Notes: generated from the letters alone by a model not told the origin. 63,564 bases of DNA from Amycolatopsis thailandensis (GCF_002234405.1 NZ_NMQT01000129.1:1-63564); one strand, 5' to 3'. Positions 19,771 through 29,404 are shown, counted from the stretch's first letter. Program-made: numbers and translations.

Positions 19771-20532
19771 ATGGGCAGGCTCGACGGCAAGGTAGCCCTG
19801 ATCACCGGCGGCGCCCGCGGGCAAGGCGAGGCGGCCGCGCGGCTGTTCGTCGCCGAGGGCGCGCGCGTGGTGATCGCCGACATCAACGACCTCGACGGCA
19901 AGAAACTCGCCACCGAACTCGGCGAATCCGCCGTCTACCAGCATCTCGACGTCGGTGACGAGGCCGAATGGGACGCCGCGATCGAACGCACCGTCTCGGA
20001 GTTCGGCCCGCCGACGGTCTTGGTCAACAACGCCGGCATCCTGCACTTCTCGGAACTCGGGAGGACCACGCTTGCCGACTACGAACGCGTCATGCGGGTC
20101 AATCAGATCGGGGCGTTTCTCGGCATGCGCTCGGTCGTTGAACCGATGACCGGGGCCGGAGGCGGCTCCATCGTCAACGTGTCCTCTGTGGAAGGACTCG
20201 CCGGGATGCCGTATCTCGTCGCCTACACCGCGAGCAAGTTCGCGATCCGCGGGATGACCAAGGTCGCCGCGCTCGAACTCGGCGCGAAGAACATCCGGGT
20301 CAATTCGGTCCATCCCGGCGCGATCGACACGCCGATGGTCGCCGCGGCGGCCGGTGGGCAGAAGATCGACATGTCGTGGGTGGGCAAGAAGGTCGCCTTG
20401 GGCCGCGTCGGGCGGCCGGAGGACATCGCGAAACTCGTGCTGTTCCTGGCCAGTGACGACAGTTCGTACAGCACGGGCTCGGAGTTCGTCGCCGACGGCG
20501 GCGCGACCGCGACGCACGCCCTCAAGATTTAG
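19771..20532 (+). CDS. SDR oxidoreductase, FabG3/3-alpha(20-beta)-hydroxysteroid dehydrogenase-like
   Basis: A 253-residue SDR with TGGARGQG (12-19), NNAG (87-90), SSVEG around 138-142 and Tyr152/Lys156 (YTASK). The overall sequence recalls M. tuberculosis Rv2002 (FabG3), a 20-beta-hydroxysteroid dehydrogenase, including the EGLAGMPYLVAYTASKFA region. ATG 19771 is preferred to ATG 19765 because GGAG (19761-19764) is then six bases away. It is 10 bases after the preceding SDR and co-transcribed with it. In M. tuberculosis no second SDR sits here, so this is a lineage-specific addition to the mce4 operon. Confidence 0.86.
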   Translation: MGRLDGKVALITGGARGQGEAAARLFVAEGARVVIADINDLDGKKLATELGESAVYQHLDVGDEAEWDAAIERTVSEFGPPTVLVNNAGILHFSELGRTTLADYERVMRVNQIGAFLGMRSVVEPMTGAGGGSIVNVSSVEGLAGMPYLVAYTASKFAIRGMTKVAALELGAKNIRVNSVHPGAIDTPMVAAAAGGQKIDMSWVGKKVALGRVGRPEDIAKLVLFLASDDSSYSTGSEFVADGGATATHALKI

Positions 20533-20623
20533 CGCGGAGGTGCCGAGAGCAAGGTGAACACCGCCGACGCAATGGGGCGTTGACAGGTGGAGTAGAAACT
20601 CGGGCAGGCGACTGGGAGGTTCT

Positions 20624-21409
20624 GTGGGAGCGACGGTGTCCGTCCCGGGTATGGGTGCGCTCACACAGGTCGGCAGGCTCGCGACCCTGTCGTGGGAGGT
20701 CCTGCGGGCGATCTTCAAACGCCCGTTCCAATTCCGCGAATGGATCCAGCAGTGCTGGTTCTTCGCCAGCGTCACCATCCTGCCGACGGCGCTGGTGGCG
20801 ATCCCGTTCGGCGCGGTCATCGCCCTGCAACTCGGATCGCTGACCCAGCAGATCGGCGCGCAGTCGTTCACCGGCGCGGCGAGCGCGCTCGCGATCGTGC
20901 AGCAGGCGAGCCCGCTGATCACCGCGCTGCTGGTGGCGGGCGCGGGCGGCAGCGCGGTCTGCGCCGACATCGGCGCCCGCAAGATCCGTGAAGAGATCGA
21001 CGCGATGGAGGTCCTCGGGGTCAACCCGATCCAGCGCCTGATCGTGCCCCGGGTCCTGGCCGCCATCGTGGTTTCGGTGCTGCTGAACGGTTTGGTCAGC
21101 GTCGTCGGCGTGCTCGGCGGCTACTTCTTCAACGTCGTCATGCAGGGCGGCACCCCGGGCGCGTACCTCGCCAGCTTCAACGCGCTCGCGCAGGTGCCGG
21201 ACCTGTGGGTCAGCGAGATCAAGGCACTGCTCTACGGTTTCGTCGCCGGGGTGGTCGCGGCCTTCCGCGGGCTGAACCCGGCGGGCGGGCCGAAGGGCGT
21301 CGGCGACGCGGTGAACCAGGCCGTGGTCATCACGTTCCTGCTGCTGTTCCTGATCAACGTCGTGCTGACCGCGATCTACCTGCGGATCGTGCCGCCGAAG
21401 GCGATGTGA
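20624..21409 (+). CDS. yrbE4A: Mce4 permease subunit YrbE4A (MlaE family)
   Basis: A 261-residue integral membrane protein with five or six hydrophobic helices and the MlaE-family EExDAxxxxG-type coupling motif (REEIDAMEVLGVNPI). YrbE4A and YrbE4B form the membrane channel of the ABC-type Mce4 sterol importer, energised by the ATPase MceG encoded elsewhere. GTG 20624 follows GGGAGG. It begins the permease/Mce part of the operon, 91 bases after the SDR. Confidence 0.95.
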   Translation: MGATVSVPGMGALTQVGRLATLSWEVLRAIFKRPFQFREWIQQCWFFASVTILPTALVAIPFGAVIALQLGSLTQQIGAQSFTGAASALAIVQQASPLITALLVAGAGGSAVCADIGARKIREEIDAMEVLGVNPIQRLIVPRVLAAIVVSVLLNGLVSVVGVLGGYFFNVVMQGGTPGAYLASFNALAQVPDLWVSEIKALLYGFVAGVVAAFRGLNPAGGPKGVGDAVNQAVVITFLLLFLINVVLTAIYLRIVPPKAM

Positions 21410-21410
21410 C

Positions 21411-22259
21411 ATGGCGAGCGAACCCGCTGTTTCGGACCGGACGCTCGAGATCATCGCGCGTCCCGGCGCGATGCTGGAAGGCTTCGGCGGCCAGCTGTCG
21501 TTCTACTTCCGTGCGCTGGCCTGGACCCCGCGCACGATCCGGCGCTACGGCCGCGAGATCTTCCGGCTGCTGACCGAAGTCAGCTTCGGCACCGGCGCGC
21601 TCGCGGTGATCGGCGGCACGCTCGGCGTGATGATCGGGATGACGCTGTTCACCGGGCTCATCGTCGGCATGCAGGGCTACTCGGCGCTGAACCAGCTCGG
21701 CACGGCCGCGCTGACCGGGTTCATCTCCGCCTACTTCAACACCCGCGAGGTCGCGCCGCTTTCGGCGGGGCTCGCGCTCTCGGCCACCGTCGGCTGCGGG
21801 TTCACCGCGCAGCTCGGCGCGATGAAGATCTCCGAGGAGATCGACGCGCTCGAAGTGATGGGTGTGCCGAGCCTGCCCTACCTCGTGACGACGCGGGTGA
21901 TCGCCGGGGTCAGCGCGGTCATCCCGCTCTACGCCGTCGGCCTGCTCTCGTCCTATCTGGCCTCGCGGCAGATCACCATCTGGCTCTACGGCCAGTCGGC
22001 GGGCACCTACGACCATTACTTCACGCTGTTCCTGCCGCCCGAGGACGTGCTCTGGTCGTTCGTCAAGGTGATCATCTTCAGCGTGCTCGTCATCCTTTCC
22101 CATTGCTATTACGGCTATACCGCCAGCGGTGGGCCCGCCGGGGTGGGGATCGCCGTCGGCCGCGCGGTGCGGACGTCGATCGTGCTGATCTCGGTTCTCG
22201 ACTTCTTCCTGAGCCTCGCGATCTCGGGCGCGACGACGACGGTGAGGATTTCCGGGTGA
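21411..22259 (+). CDS. yrbE4B: Mce4 permease subunit YrbE4B (MlaE family)
   Basis: A 282-residue membrane protein paralogous to YrbE4A, with the same coupling motif (SEEIDALEVMGVPSL) and long hydrophobic helices. It starts one base after the yrbE4A stop and ends overlapping mce4A in GTGA. Second half of the heterodimeric permease. Confidence 0.95.
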   Translation: MASEPAVSDRTLEIIARPGAMLEGFGGQLSFYFRALAWTPRTIRRYGREIFRLLTEVSFGTGALAVIGGTLGVMIGMTLFTGLIVGMQGYSALNQLGTAALTGFISAYFNTREVAPLSAGLALSATVGCGFTAQLGAMKISEEIDALEVMGVPSLPYLVTTRVIAGVSAVIPLYAVGLLSSYLASRQITIWLYGQSAGTYDHYFTLFLPPEDVLWSFVKVIIFSVLVILSHCYYGYTASGGPAGVGIAVGRAVRTSIVLISVLDFFLSLAISGATTTVRISG

Positions 22260-23590
22260 ACAGGGGGATTCTGCTGCGGCGGCTCCGGCACCAGGTGCTG
22301 GGGCTGGTCTTCCTCGTGGTGGTCGTGCTGTTCTTCGTCACGACCATCGCCTTCTACCAGAAGGCCTTCACCACGGTGACCCTGGTGAAACTGGAGACCG
22401 ACCGCATCGGCAACCAGATGCGCGAGGGCGCGGACGTCAAGGTGCGCGGGATGGTCGTCGGTGAGGTGCGGTCGATCCAGGCCCACGGCGACCACGCGAC
22501 GATGGACCTGGCGCTGCAACCGGACAAGACCAAGGTCATCCCGTCGAACGTGTCCGCGAGGCTGCTGCCGAAGACGTTGTTCGGTGAGCGATATGTCGCC
22601 TTGCAGATCCCCGAGCGGCCCGAGCGGCACATCGGCGAGGGCGACGTCATCCCGCAGGACCGCAGCAGCAGCGCGATCGAGCTGGAAACCGTGCTCGGCA
22701 ACGTGATGCCGTTGCTGCAGGCCGTCCAGCCGGAGAAGATGGCCAGCACGCTGAACGCCGTCGCGTCCGCTTTGGACGGTCAGGGCAAACAGCTCGGCGC
22801 GACGATGGCGGGACTTTCGGACTACCTCGGGAAAGTGAACCCGTCGCTGCCCGACCTCAAGGCCGACATCTCCGGGCTGGCCGACGCCGCCGAGATCTAC
22901 GACAAGGCCGCGCCGGATCTGCTGGCCGCGTTGTCGGATCTGACCACCACGAGCAAGACACTGGTCGAGAGCCAGCGCGGGCTCGCCGACGTCTACTCGA
23001 CCGTGACCGCCGCGTCGCTCGACCTGACGAGCTTCCTGAAAGTGAACCAGGACAACCTGATCCGCCTCACCACCAACCTCCAGCCCACGCTGGACGTCCT
23101 CGCGAAGTACGCGCCGGAGTACCCGTGCCTGCTCAAGCAGCTCGCCGGGTCGGTGCCCCGCGCGGAACTCGCTTTCGGCAAGGGCACCGCGCATCCCGAG
23201 GTCAGCCGGGTGACCATCGAGTTCACGCCGAGCCGCGGCAAGTACCTGCCCGGCGTCGACGAGCCCAAGTACAACGACAAACGTGGCCCGCGGTGTTATC
23301 CGGAGGTTCCGCCGCCGGGCCGCTGGCCGCAGTATCCGCCGGACGGCGCGATCGACGACGGGTCCTCGAAGCCCGCTCCTCCGCGTGACCCGGACGGAAG
23401 GCTGCCCTCGAACGGGACCATTCCGGCGGGCGGGAACGTGGGCGGCTCGGTGGTGAACACGCCGGACGAACAACGGCTGATCGACCTGCTCGTGTCGCCG
23501 GCGATGGGGACGACGCCGGACCAGGTGCCGAACTGGGGGAGCCTGCTGGTGGGACCGCTGTACCGCGGTGCGGAGGTGGAGCTCCGATGA
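22256..23590 (+). CDS. mce4A: Mce4A substrate-binding protein
   Basis: A 444-residue protein with an N-terminal membrane anchor (residues ~10-35), one MCE/MlaD domain (~38-120), a long helical region that would form the periplasmic tunnel, and a Pro-rich, disordered C-terminal tail (~350-415). Start GTG 22256 overlaps the yrbE4B stop. Six Mce proteins build the shuttle that carries sterol across the periplasm. The 133 bases downstream are the only sizeable gap among the mce genes and hold a structured repeat. Confidence 0.94.
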   Translation: MNRGILLRRLRHQVLGLVFLVVVVLFFVTTIAFYQKAFTTVTLVKLETDRIGNQMREGADVKVRGMVVGEVRSIQAHGDHATMDLALQPDKTKVIPSNVSARLLPKTLFGERYVALQIPERPERHIGEGDVIPQDRSSSAIELETVLGNVMPLLQAVQPEKMASTLNAVASALDGQGKQLGATMAGLSDYLGKVNPSLPDLKADISGLADAAEIYDKAAPDLLAALSDLTTTSKTLVESQRGLADVYSTVTAASLDLTSFLKVNQDNLIRLTTNLQPTLDVLAKYAPEYPCLLKQLAGSVPRAELAFGKGTAHPEVSRVTIEFTPSRGKYLPGVDEPKYNDKRGPRCYPEVPPPGRWPQYPPDGAIDDGSSKPAPPRDPDGRLPSNGTIPAGGNVGGSVVNTPDEQRLIDLLVSPAMGTTPDQVPNWGSLLVGPLYRGAEVELR

Positions 23591-23610
23591 GGACAACGTC
23601 AGCCGGGAGC

Positions 23611-23693
23611 GGGCTGAAGGGGCCCTTCACCGCATGCGACGCGGTGAAGGGAGCTTTCACCGCGTCTGATGAGGGGAAAGCGTCCTTCAGCCC
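23611..23693 (+). repeat. Three-way-junction inverted-repeat element between mce4A and mce4B
   Basis: Outer arms GGGCTGAAGG (23611-23620) and CCTTCAGCCC (23684-23693) enclose two hairpins. One is CCCTTCACCGC (23623-23633) with GCGGTGAAGGG (23641-23651); the other is GCTTTC (23653-23658) with GAAAGC (23676-23681). All arms are perfect. The GTGAAGG word is shared with other intergenic hairpins of the window. Confidence 0.8.
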
Positions 23694-23723
23694 CCGGGCC
23701 GCAGCCGGCGGGAGGGCGGTCCG

Positions 23724-24761
23724 ATGAGGTCCTTCGTTCCGGATCTGATCAAGATCCTCGTCTTCACCGTGGTCACCGTGCTGCTCACCGCGATCCTCGG
23801 CGCCACCATCGCGAACACCAACTTCGGCGAGACCTCGGGCTACACGGCCAAGTTCACCGACGCGTCCGGGCTCAAGGAGGGCGACGACGTCCGCATCGTC
23901 GGCGTGAAGGTCGGGCAGGTCGGCGAGATCGAGGTCGAGGAGGGCGAGAAGAACTTCGCCCAGGTCCACTTCGACGTCCAGACCAGTCACCGGCTGCCGG
24001 CGTCGGTGACCGCGACCATCAAGTACCGCAACCTGGTCGGGCAGCGGTACCTCTCGCTCGGCACGGACATCGGGGACGAGAAGTCGTTGCCGCGCGGCGG
24101 GATCATCCCGCCCGAACGCACCAAACCGGCCCTGAACCTGACCGTCCTCTTCAACGGGTTCAAACCGCTCTTCCGCGCGCTGAACCCCGAGGACGTCAAC
24201 AAGCTCTCCTACGAGATCATCCAGGTCTTCCAGGGCGAGGGCGGCACGATCACCAGCCTGCTCGCGCACACCGCGTCGGTCACCTCGGCCATCGCGGGCA
24301 AGGACAAGATCATCGGTGACGTCATCGCGAACCTCAACACCGTGCTCGGCACGGTCGAGAAGCGTTCGCCACAACTCGGCGAGCTGATCGACCAGACGCA
24401 GCGGCTGGTCACGGGGCTGTCCGAGCAGCGGCAGCCGATCGGGGACGCGGTCAAGGCGCTGGGCGACCTCACCGTCACCACCACCGGACTCCTCGCCGAC
24501 GCCCGGCCCGCCATCAAGGACGACGTCGCGCAACTCGGCGCGCTGTCGCAGAACCTCGGCGATTCGGAGCAGCTGATCGACCATCTGCTGCAGGTACTGC
24601 CGGGCAACCTGCAGAAGTTCACCAGGACGCTGAGCTACGGCAGCTGGTTCAACTACTACCTGTGCGGGATCTCCGGCAGCATCGGCATCAAGTCGCTCAA
24701 CATCGAACTGCCGATCACGCCGCTGCCCGGCACGCAGCGACCGGAGAGGTGCGGGCCGTGA
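23724..24761 (+). CDS. mce4B: Mce4B substrate-binding protein
   Basis: A 345-residue Mce protein: N-terminal anchor (~8-30), MCE domain (~35-115, including GVKVGQVGEIEVEEG), a helical tunnel region and a conserved YLCGISG segment near the C-terminus. Its start is 30 bases after the three-way-junction element, so translation cannot be coupled to mce4A as it is at other junctions. Ends with a GTGA overlap to mce4C. Confidence 0.94.
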   Translation: MRSFVPDLIKILVFTVVTVLLTAILGATIANTNFGETSGYTAKFTDASGLKEGDDVRIVGVKVGQVGEIEVEEGEKNFAQVHFDVQTSHRLPASVTATIKYRNLVGQRYLSLGTDIGDEKSLPRGGIIPPERTKPALNLTVLFNGFKPLFRALNPEDVNKLSYEIIQVFQGEGGTITSLLAHTASVTSAIAGKDKIIGDVIANLNTVLGTVEKRSPQLGELIDQTQRLVTGLSEQRQPIGDAVKALGDLTVTTTGLLADARPAIKDDVAQLGALSQNLGDSEQLIDHLLQVLPGNLQKFTRTLSYGSWFNYYLCGISGSIGIKSLNIELPITPLPGTQRPERCGP

Positions 24762-25789
24762 AGCCACTCAAGGAACGCAACCAGGCCGTGGTCGGCGGAG
24801 TGGCGCTCATCCTGATCGTGCTGGTCACGGCGACGACGTACTTCTCCGACCGGATCCCGCTGTTCGGCAGCGGGACGACGTACTCCGCGTACTTCGGCGA
24901 ATCGGCCGGGCTGGCGCCGGACAACGAGGTCCAGGTCGCCGGGGTCAAGGTCGGCCAGGTCAGCTCGGTCGAATTGGCGGGCAAGAAGGTGCTGGTGAAG
25001 TTCCGGGTGAAGGACGTCAGGGTCGGCGACGCCACCGCCGCGTCGATCGAGATCAAGACGCTGCTCGGTGAGAAGTTCCTCGCGCTGACCCCGAAAGGCG
25101 AGGGGAGCCAGGATCCGAACACCACGATCGGGCTCGACCGCACGCGGACACCGTTCGAGCTCCAGGACGCGTTCCAGCAGCTTTCGGGCACGGTCGGCGA
25201 CATCGACACCGCGCAGCTGGCGAAGAGTTTCACCGTCCTCTCCGACGCTCTCAAGGACAGTCCTCAGTACCTGAAGGACGCGTTGGGCGGTCTTTCTTCC
25301 TTGTCCAAGACGGTCTCCTCCCGTGACGGTGACCTGAAGACGTTGCTGGCCAACACGAGCAAGGTGTCCAAGACACTGTCCGACCGCAACGCCCAGCTGA
25401 AACGGATCCTCGACGACGGCAATCTCCTGCTCGCCGAACTGCAGAACCGGAAGGACGCGATCAGCACGTTGCTCAAGGGCACGCAACAGGTCTCCGCGCA
25501 GCTGTCCGGGCTCGTCGCCGACAACCGGCAGCAGATGAAGCCGACGCTGGAAAAACTCGGGAAGGTCACCGACATCCTGCAGCGCAACCAGGACAACCTC
25601 GACCGCAGCCTCGCGCTGATGGCGCCGTTCGCCCGCGTCGGCGCCAACGCGACCGGGAACGGGCGCTGGTTCGAGGGCTACCTGTGCGGGCTGCTGCCGC
25701 CGACGATCATCGCGGGCGCCTTCCAGGTCAACCCGGAGGGCTGCACCCCGCCGATCGCGGCGCCGAACCAGGGGGTGGGCGGACGATGA
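24758..25789 (+). CDS. mce4C: Mce4C substrate-binding protein
   Basis: A 343-residue Mce protein with a membrane anchor (~10-30), an MCE domain (~37-115, VAGVKVGQVSSVEL) and long Leu/Asn/Gln-rich heptad helices (~150-300). Start GTG 24758 overlaps mce4B by 4 bases and the end overlaps mce4D as ATGA. Part of the Mce4 hexamer. Confidence 0.94.
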   Translation: MKPLKERNQAVVGGVALILIVLVTATTYFSDRIPLFGSGTTYSAYFGESAGLAPDNEVQVAGVKVGQVSSVELAGKKVLVKFRVKDVRVGDATAASIEIKTLLGEKFLALTPKGEGSQDPNTTIGLDRTRTPFELQDAFQQLSGTVGDIDTAQLAKSFTVLSDALKDSPQYLKDALGGLSSLSKTVSSRDGDLKTLLANTSKVSKTLSDRNAQLKRILDDGNLLLAELQNRKDAISTLLKGTQQVSAQLSGLVADNRQQMKPTLEKLGKVTDILQRNQDNLDRSLALMAPFARVGANATGNGRWFEGYLCGLLPPTIIAGAFQVNPEGCTPPIAAPNQGVGGR

Positions 25790-26967
25790 GCGGCAAACCC
25801 CGCACGGTCTACACCTGGGTCGCGTTCGCCTGCGTCCTCGTGCTGATCGCGACGGCCGGCCTGTGGCTGGTGTTCAAAGAACCCGGCGGGACGCGGATCA
25901 GCGCCTACTTCGGGAAGACCGTCGGGCTCTACGCGGGATCGTCGGTCCGGGTGCTCGGGGTGAAGGTCGGCGAGATCACCGGGGTCACGCCGCAGGGCGA
26001 GGCGGTCCGGGTCGACATGCGGATCGACGACGGCACCCCGATTCCTGCCGACGCGGGCGCCGTCGTCGTCGCGCCGAGCCTGGTGAGCGACCGGTACGTC
26101 CAGCTGACCCCGGCCTACGAGAGCGGTCCGGAAATGGCCACGGACACGGTGATCGCCAAGGAGAAGACGGCCACACCGGCCGAACTCGACGACCTCTACA
26201 CGAGCCTCGACAAGCTCTCGACCAGCCTGGGACCCAACGGTGCCAACAAGAACGGCGCGTTGTCCGACGTGCTCGACACCGCGGCGGCGAACCTCGACGG
26301 CAACGGGAAGAACCTCAACACCACGGTGACCCGGCTGTCCGAACTGGCCAAGACCCTGGACAGCTCCAAGGGGGACTTGTTCACCACGATCCAGAACCTG
26401 AACTCCTTCACCGGCGCGCTGGCCGAAAGCGACAAGCAGCTCAACGAGTTCTACCGCCGGGCGGCGGACGTGAGCGGGTTCCTCGCCGCGGACTCCGAAG
26501 ACGTGGGCGCCGCGCTGAACTCGCTGGCGACGGCGATGGGCGACGTCGAGAAGTTCGTCGCGGAGAACAAGGACCTGCTCTCGTCCAATGTAGACAAGCT
26601 GGCGGGGTTGACGAAGGTGCTCGTGGACCAGCGGGCCTCGCTCGCCGAGGTGATCGACATCGCGCCGACCGGGGCGACCAATTTCATCAACTCCTACGAC
26701 GCGGCGTCCGGCACGATCGCGGTGCGGGACAACCTGAACGAGCTCACACATCCGCCGATCCTGACCGTGTGCCGCCTGATCAGCGCGAGCACGCCGAAGC
26801 CGATCCCGGACGCGCTGGGCAACATCTGCAAGCAGCTCGCGCCGGTCCTCGACGGCACGCTGAAACTCCCGTCGATCCCGCAGGTGCTCGCTTCTTTGCA
26901 GAGTGGCGAATTGCCGCCGCTGCCGCTCCCGCTGATCGACGTCATGGCCAAGGGACTCCCGAAATGA
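25786..26967 (+). CDS. mce4D: Mce4D substrate-binding protein
   Basis: A 393-residue Mce protein: anchor (~8-30), MCE domain (~38-118, VLGVKVGEITGVTP), helical region with repeated NLxxxxxxLxxL units (~130-300), and a Pro-rich end. ATGA overlaps on both sides. Same operon role as its neighbours. Confidence 0.94.
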   Translation: MSGKPRTVYTWVAFACVLVLIATAGLWLVFKEPGGTRISAYFGKTVGLYAGSSVRVLGVKVGEITGVTPQGEAVRVDMRIDDGTPIPADAGAVVVAPSLVSDRYVQLTPAYESGPEMATDTVIAKEKTATPAELDDLYTSLDKLSTSLGPNGANKNGALSDVLDTAAANLDGNGKNLNTTVTRLSELAKTLDSSKGDLFTTIQNLNSFTGALAESDKQLNEFYRRAADVSGFLAADSEDVGAALNSLATAMGDVEKFVAENKDLLSSNVDKLAGLTKVLVDQRASLAEVIDIAPTGATNFINSYDAASGTIAVRDNLNELTHPPILTVCRLISASTPKPIPDALGNICKQLAPVLDGTLKLPSIPQVLASLQSGELPPLPLPLIDVMAKGLPK

Positions 26968-28172
26968 GGCGGCAACGGCAGAAGATCGCGGGAGTGATGG
27001 CGGGCGTCCTGGTGCTCGCCGGCTGCAGTGACGGCGGTTTCTCGGGGCTGTACAACACTCCCTTGCCGGGCGGCGCCGATCTGGGCGATCACCCGTACCG
27101 GATTTCCGCGCAGTTCTCCGACGTCCTCGACCTCGTGCCGCAGGCGAGTGTGAAGGTCAACGACGTCCCGGTCGGCCGGGTCGAGAACATCGACCTGGCG
27201 CCGGACACGCGTTCGGCGTGGGTGAACATGGTCGTCAACGGCGACATCGCGCTGCCCGCGAACGCGCGGGCCGAACTGCGGCAGTCGAGCCTGCTGGGGG
27301 AGAAGTTCGTCGACCTGCACGCTCCCGAAAAGCCGCAGGGAGCGCTCGCCGAGGGCGCGAAGATCCCGCTGGACCGCACGAACCGCAACCCCGAGGTCGA
27401 AGAGGTCCTTGGCGCACTTTCCCTGCTGCTCAACGGCGGCGGGGTCGAGCAGATCCAGAAGATCAGCCACGAATTGAACGAAGCGCTCACCGGCAACGAG
27501 GCCGAGGTCCGCGGGCTGCTGTCCCAGGTGGACAAGCTGGCGACCGAACTCGACGGGCACAAGGGCGAGATCCTGCGCGCCATCGACGGCGTCGACAAGC
27601 TGTCCAAGACCCTGGTCGGCCAGACACAGAACCTCACGAACGCGCTCGACAACCTCTCGCCGGGGCTCAAGGTCGTGACCGAGCAACGTGATCAGCTCGT
27701 CGGCATGCTCCAGTCGCTGAACACGCTGTCCGGGGTCGCGACCGAGACGATCAACGCCAGCAAGGACTCACTGGTGGCCAACCTCCGCGCGTTGCAGCCG
27801 ACGCTCAAGAAGCTGACCGAGGCGGGACAGGACCTGCCGACCGCGTTGCGGATCCTGCTCACGTACCCGTTCCCGGACTACGCGGGCAACGTGATCAAGG
27901 GCGACTACGCGAACGTCGAAGCCAAGATCGACCTGAACCTGGACACGTTCCTGGAGAACATGAACAACTCGTCGCAGCCGATCATCCAGCTGCCGGGTTC
28001 TCAGGGCACCGGCACACCCGGCGCGATCCCGTTCTCTGGCGGCGCCGCGCCGCCGGTGCTGCCGCTGCCCGGCGATCTCCCGCAGGCGCCGCAGGCCCAG
28101 ACGCCTCAAGGGGACGTCCTGGGCGGCGTGCTCGGCGGGATCCTCGGGCCGATCCTGGGAGGTGGCCGGTGA
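26964..28172 (+). CDS. mce4E: Mce4E lipoprotein
   Basis: A 402-residue Mce protein anchored by lipid instead of a helix: the signal peptide ends in the lipobox VLAGC with Cys21. The MCE domain is at ~45-125 and the helical tunnel region follows. The C-terminus is Gly/Pro-rich. Mce E proteins are the lipoprotein subunit in all mce operons (LprN in the M. tuberculosis mce4 operon). ATGA and GTGA overlaps flank it. Confidence 0.94.
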   Translation: MRRQRQKIAGVMAGVLVLAGCSDGGFSGLYNTPLPGGADLGDHPYRISAQFSDVLDLVPQASVKVNDVPVGRVENIDLAPDTRSAWVNMVVNGDIALPANARAELRQSSLLGEKFVDLHAPEKPQGALAEGAKIPLDRTNRNPEVEEVLGALSLLLNGGGVEQIQKISHELNEALTGNEAEVRGLLSQVDKLATELDGHKGEILRAIDGVDKLSKTLVGQTQNLTNALDNLSPGLKVVTEQRDQLVGMLQSLNTLSGVATETINASKDSLVANLRALQPTLKKLTEAGQDLPTALRILLTYPFPDYAGNVIKGDYANVEAKIDLNLDTFLENMNNSSQPIIQLPGSQGTGTPGAIPFSGGAAPPVLPLPGDLPQAPQAQTPQGDVLGGVLGGILGPILGGGR

Positions 28173-29404
28173 TCACGCGCAAGACCAGGATCCAGATGGC
28201 GGTGTTCCTCGTCATCGCGGTGGTTTCGGTCGTCTACGCGGGCGGCAAGTACGCCGGGCTGGACCGGCTCTTCGGCACCCGCGGCTACCTCGTCACCGCG
28301 CAGCTCGTGGACTCGGGCGGGATCTTCGTCAACGCCGAGGTCTCCTACCGCGGGGTCGCGGTCGGCAAGGTCGCGTCGATGACGCTCACCGAGCACGGCG
28401 TCGACCTCGGTCTCGACATCGATTCGGGCGCGCCGAAGATCCCCGCGGACACCAAGGCCGCGGTCGCGAACCGGTCGGCGGTGGGCGAGCAGTACGTCGA
28501 TCTGCTGCCCATGCACGAAAACGGTCCGTACCTGGCCGAAGGTTCCGTCATCAAACGGGACAAGACGTCGATCCCGCTCGCGCCGGACACCGTGCTGTCC
28601 AATTTGGACAAATTGGTGTCGAGCGTGAAGCCGGAATCGCTGAAGACCGTCGTCGACGAGACCTACGAGGCGTTCGCGAACGCCGGCCCGGATCTGCGGC
28701 AGCTGCTGGACAGTACCGGTTCGCTCACCGCGACCGCGACCCAGTACCTGCCCGACACCCAGGGCCTGCTGGCGAACTCGCGGACGGTGCTGGACACCCA
28801 GCGGCGCCAAGCGGACAACATCACCCAGTTCTCCAGCGGGCTCAAGACGATCGCCGCGCAGCTGAAGACGTCCGACCCGGATCTGCGTCGGGTGATCGAC
28901 GAGGCGCCCAAGCTGAGCCGCCAGATCAGCGACGTCCTCGCGGTTTCGGGGACGGATCTCGGGGTGCTGTTCGCGAACACGCTCACCACCGCGCAGATCA
29001 CCTCCGCCCGCACCGACGCGATCGAGGAACTCCTCGTCGCGTACCCGATCATCTCGGCGTTCTCGCGGTCGACGTCGCCGGACGGCACGGGCCATCTCGG
29101 CGTCGTGTTCAACTTCTTCGACCCGGTCTCGTGCACGAAGGGCTACGAGGGCACCAAACAGCGTCCCGCCAACGACACCACCGAAGCGCCGGTGAACACC
29201 CAGGCCTACTGCGCCGAGCCGCCGGGAAGCCCCACAGGCGTGCGAGGCTCGCAGAACGCCCCGTACGCCGGGAAGCCGCCCGCGGTCCCGGAGAAGCCGA
29301 AGCAGACCCCGCAGGCCGCGGAATCGGCCCAGTTGCCGGGAGTGCTGAACCTGCTCACCGGATCCGCGCCGGGCGGTCTGGGCGCGTTGCTGGGCGGCAA
29401 GTAG
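28169..29404 (+). CDS. mce4F: Mce4F substrate-binding protein
   Basis: A 411-residue Mce protein with an N-terminal anchor (~7-28), MCE domain (~38-118, SYRGVAVGKVASMTL), a helical region and a Pro/Gly-rich tail. It lacks the very long C-terminal extension of M. tuberculosis Mce4F. The last codon/stop shares one base with the GTG of the following Mce-associated gene. Confidence 0.93.
   Translation: MITRKTRIQMAVFLVIAVVSVVYAGGKYAGLDRLFGTRGYLVTAQLVDSGGIFVNAEVSYRGVAVGKVASMTLTEHGVDLGLDIDSGAPKIPADTKAAVANRSAVGEQYVDLLPMHENGPYLAEGSVIKRDKTSIPLAPDTVLSNLDKLVSSVKPESLKTVVDETYEAFANAGPDLRQLLDSTGSLTATATQYLPDTQGLLANSRTVLDTQRRQADNITQFSSGLKTIAAQLKTSDPDLRRVIDEAPKLSRQISDVLAVSGTDLGVLFANTLTTAQITSARTDAIEELLVAYPIISAFSRSTSPDGTGHLGVVFNFFDPVSCTKGYEGTKQRPANDTTEAPVNTQAYCAEPPGSPTGVRGSQNAPYAGKPPAVPEKPKQTPQAAESAQLPGVLNLLTGSAPGGLGALLGGK

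Noticed and set aside
20580..20608. TTGACA at 20580-20585 as a yrbE4A promoter
   Set aside because: No acceptable -10 at 16-18 bases; the spacing and operon layout favour readthrough from the SDR genes.
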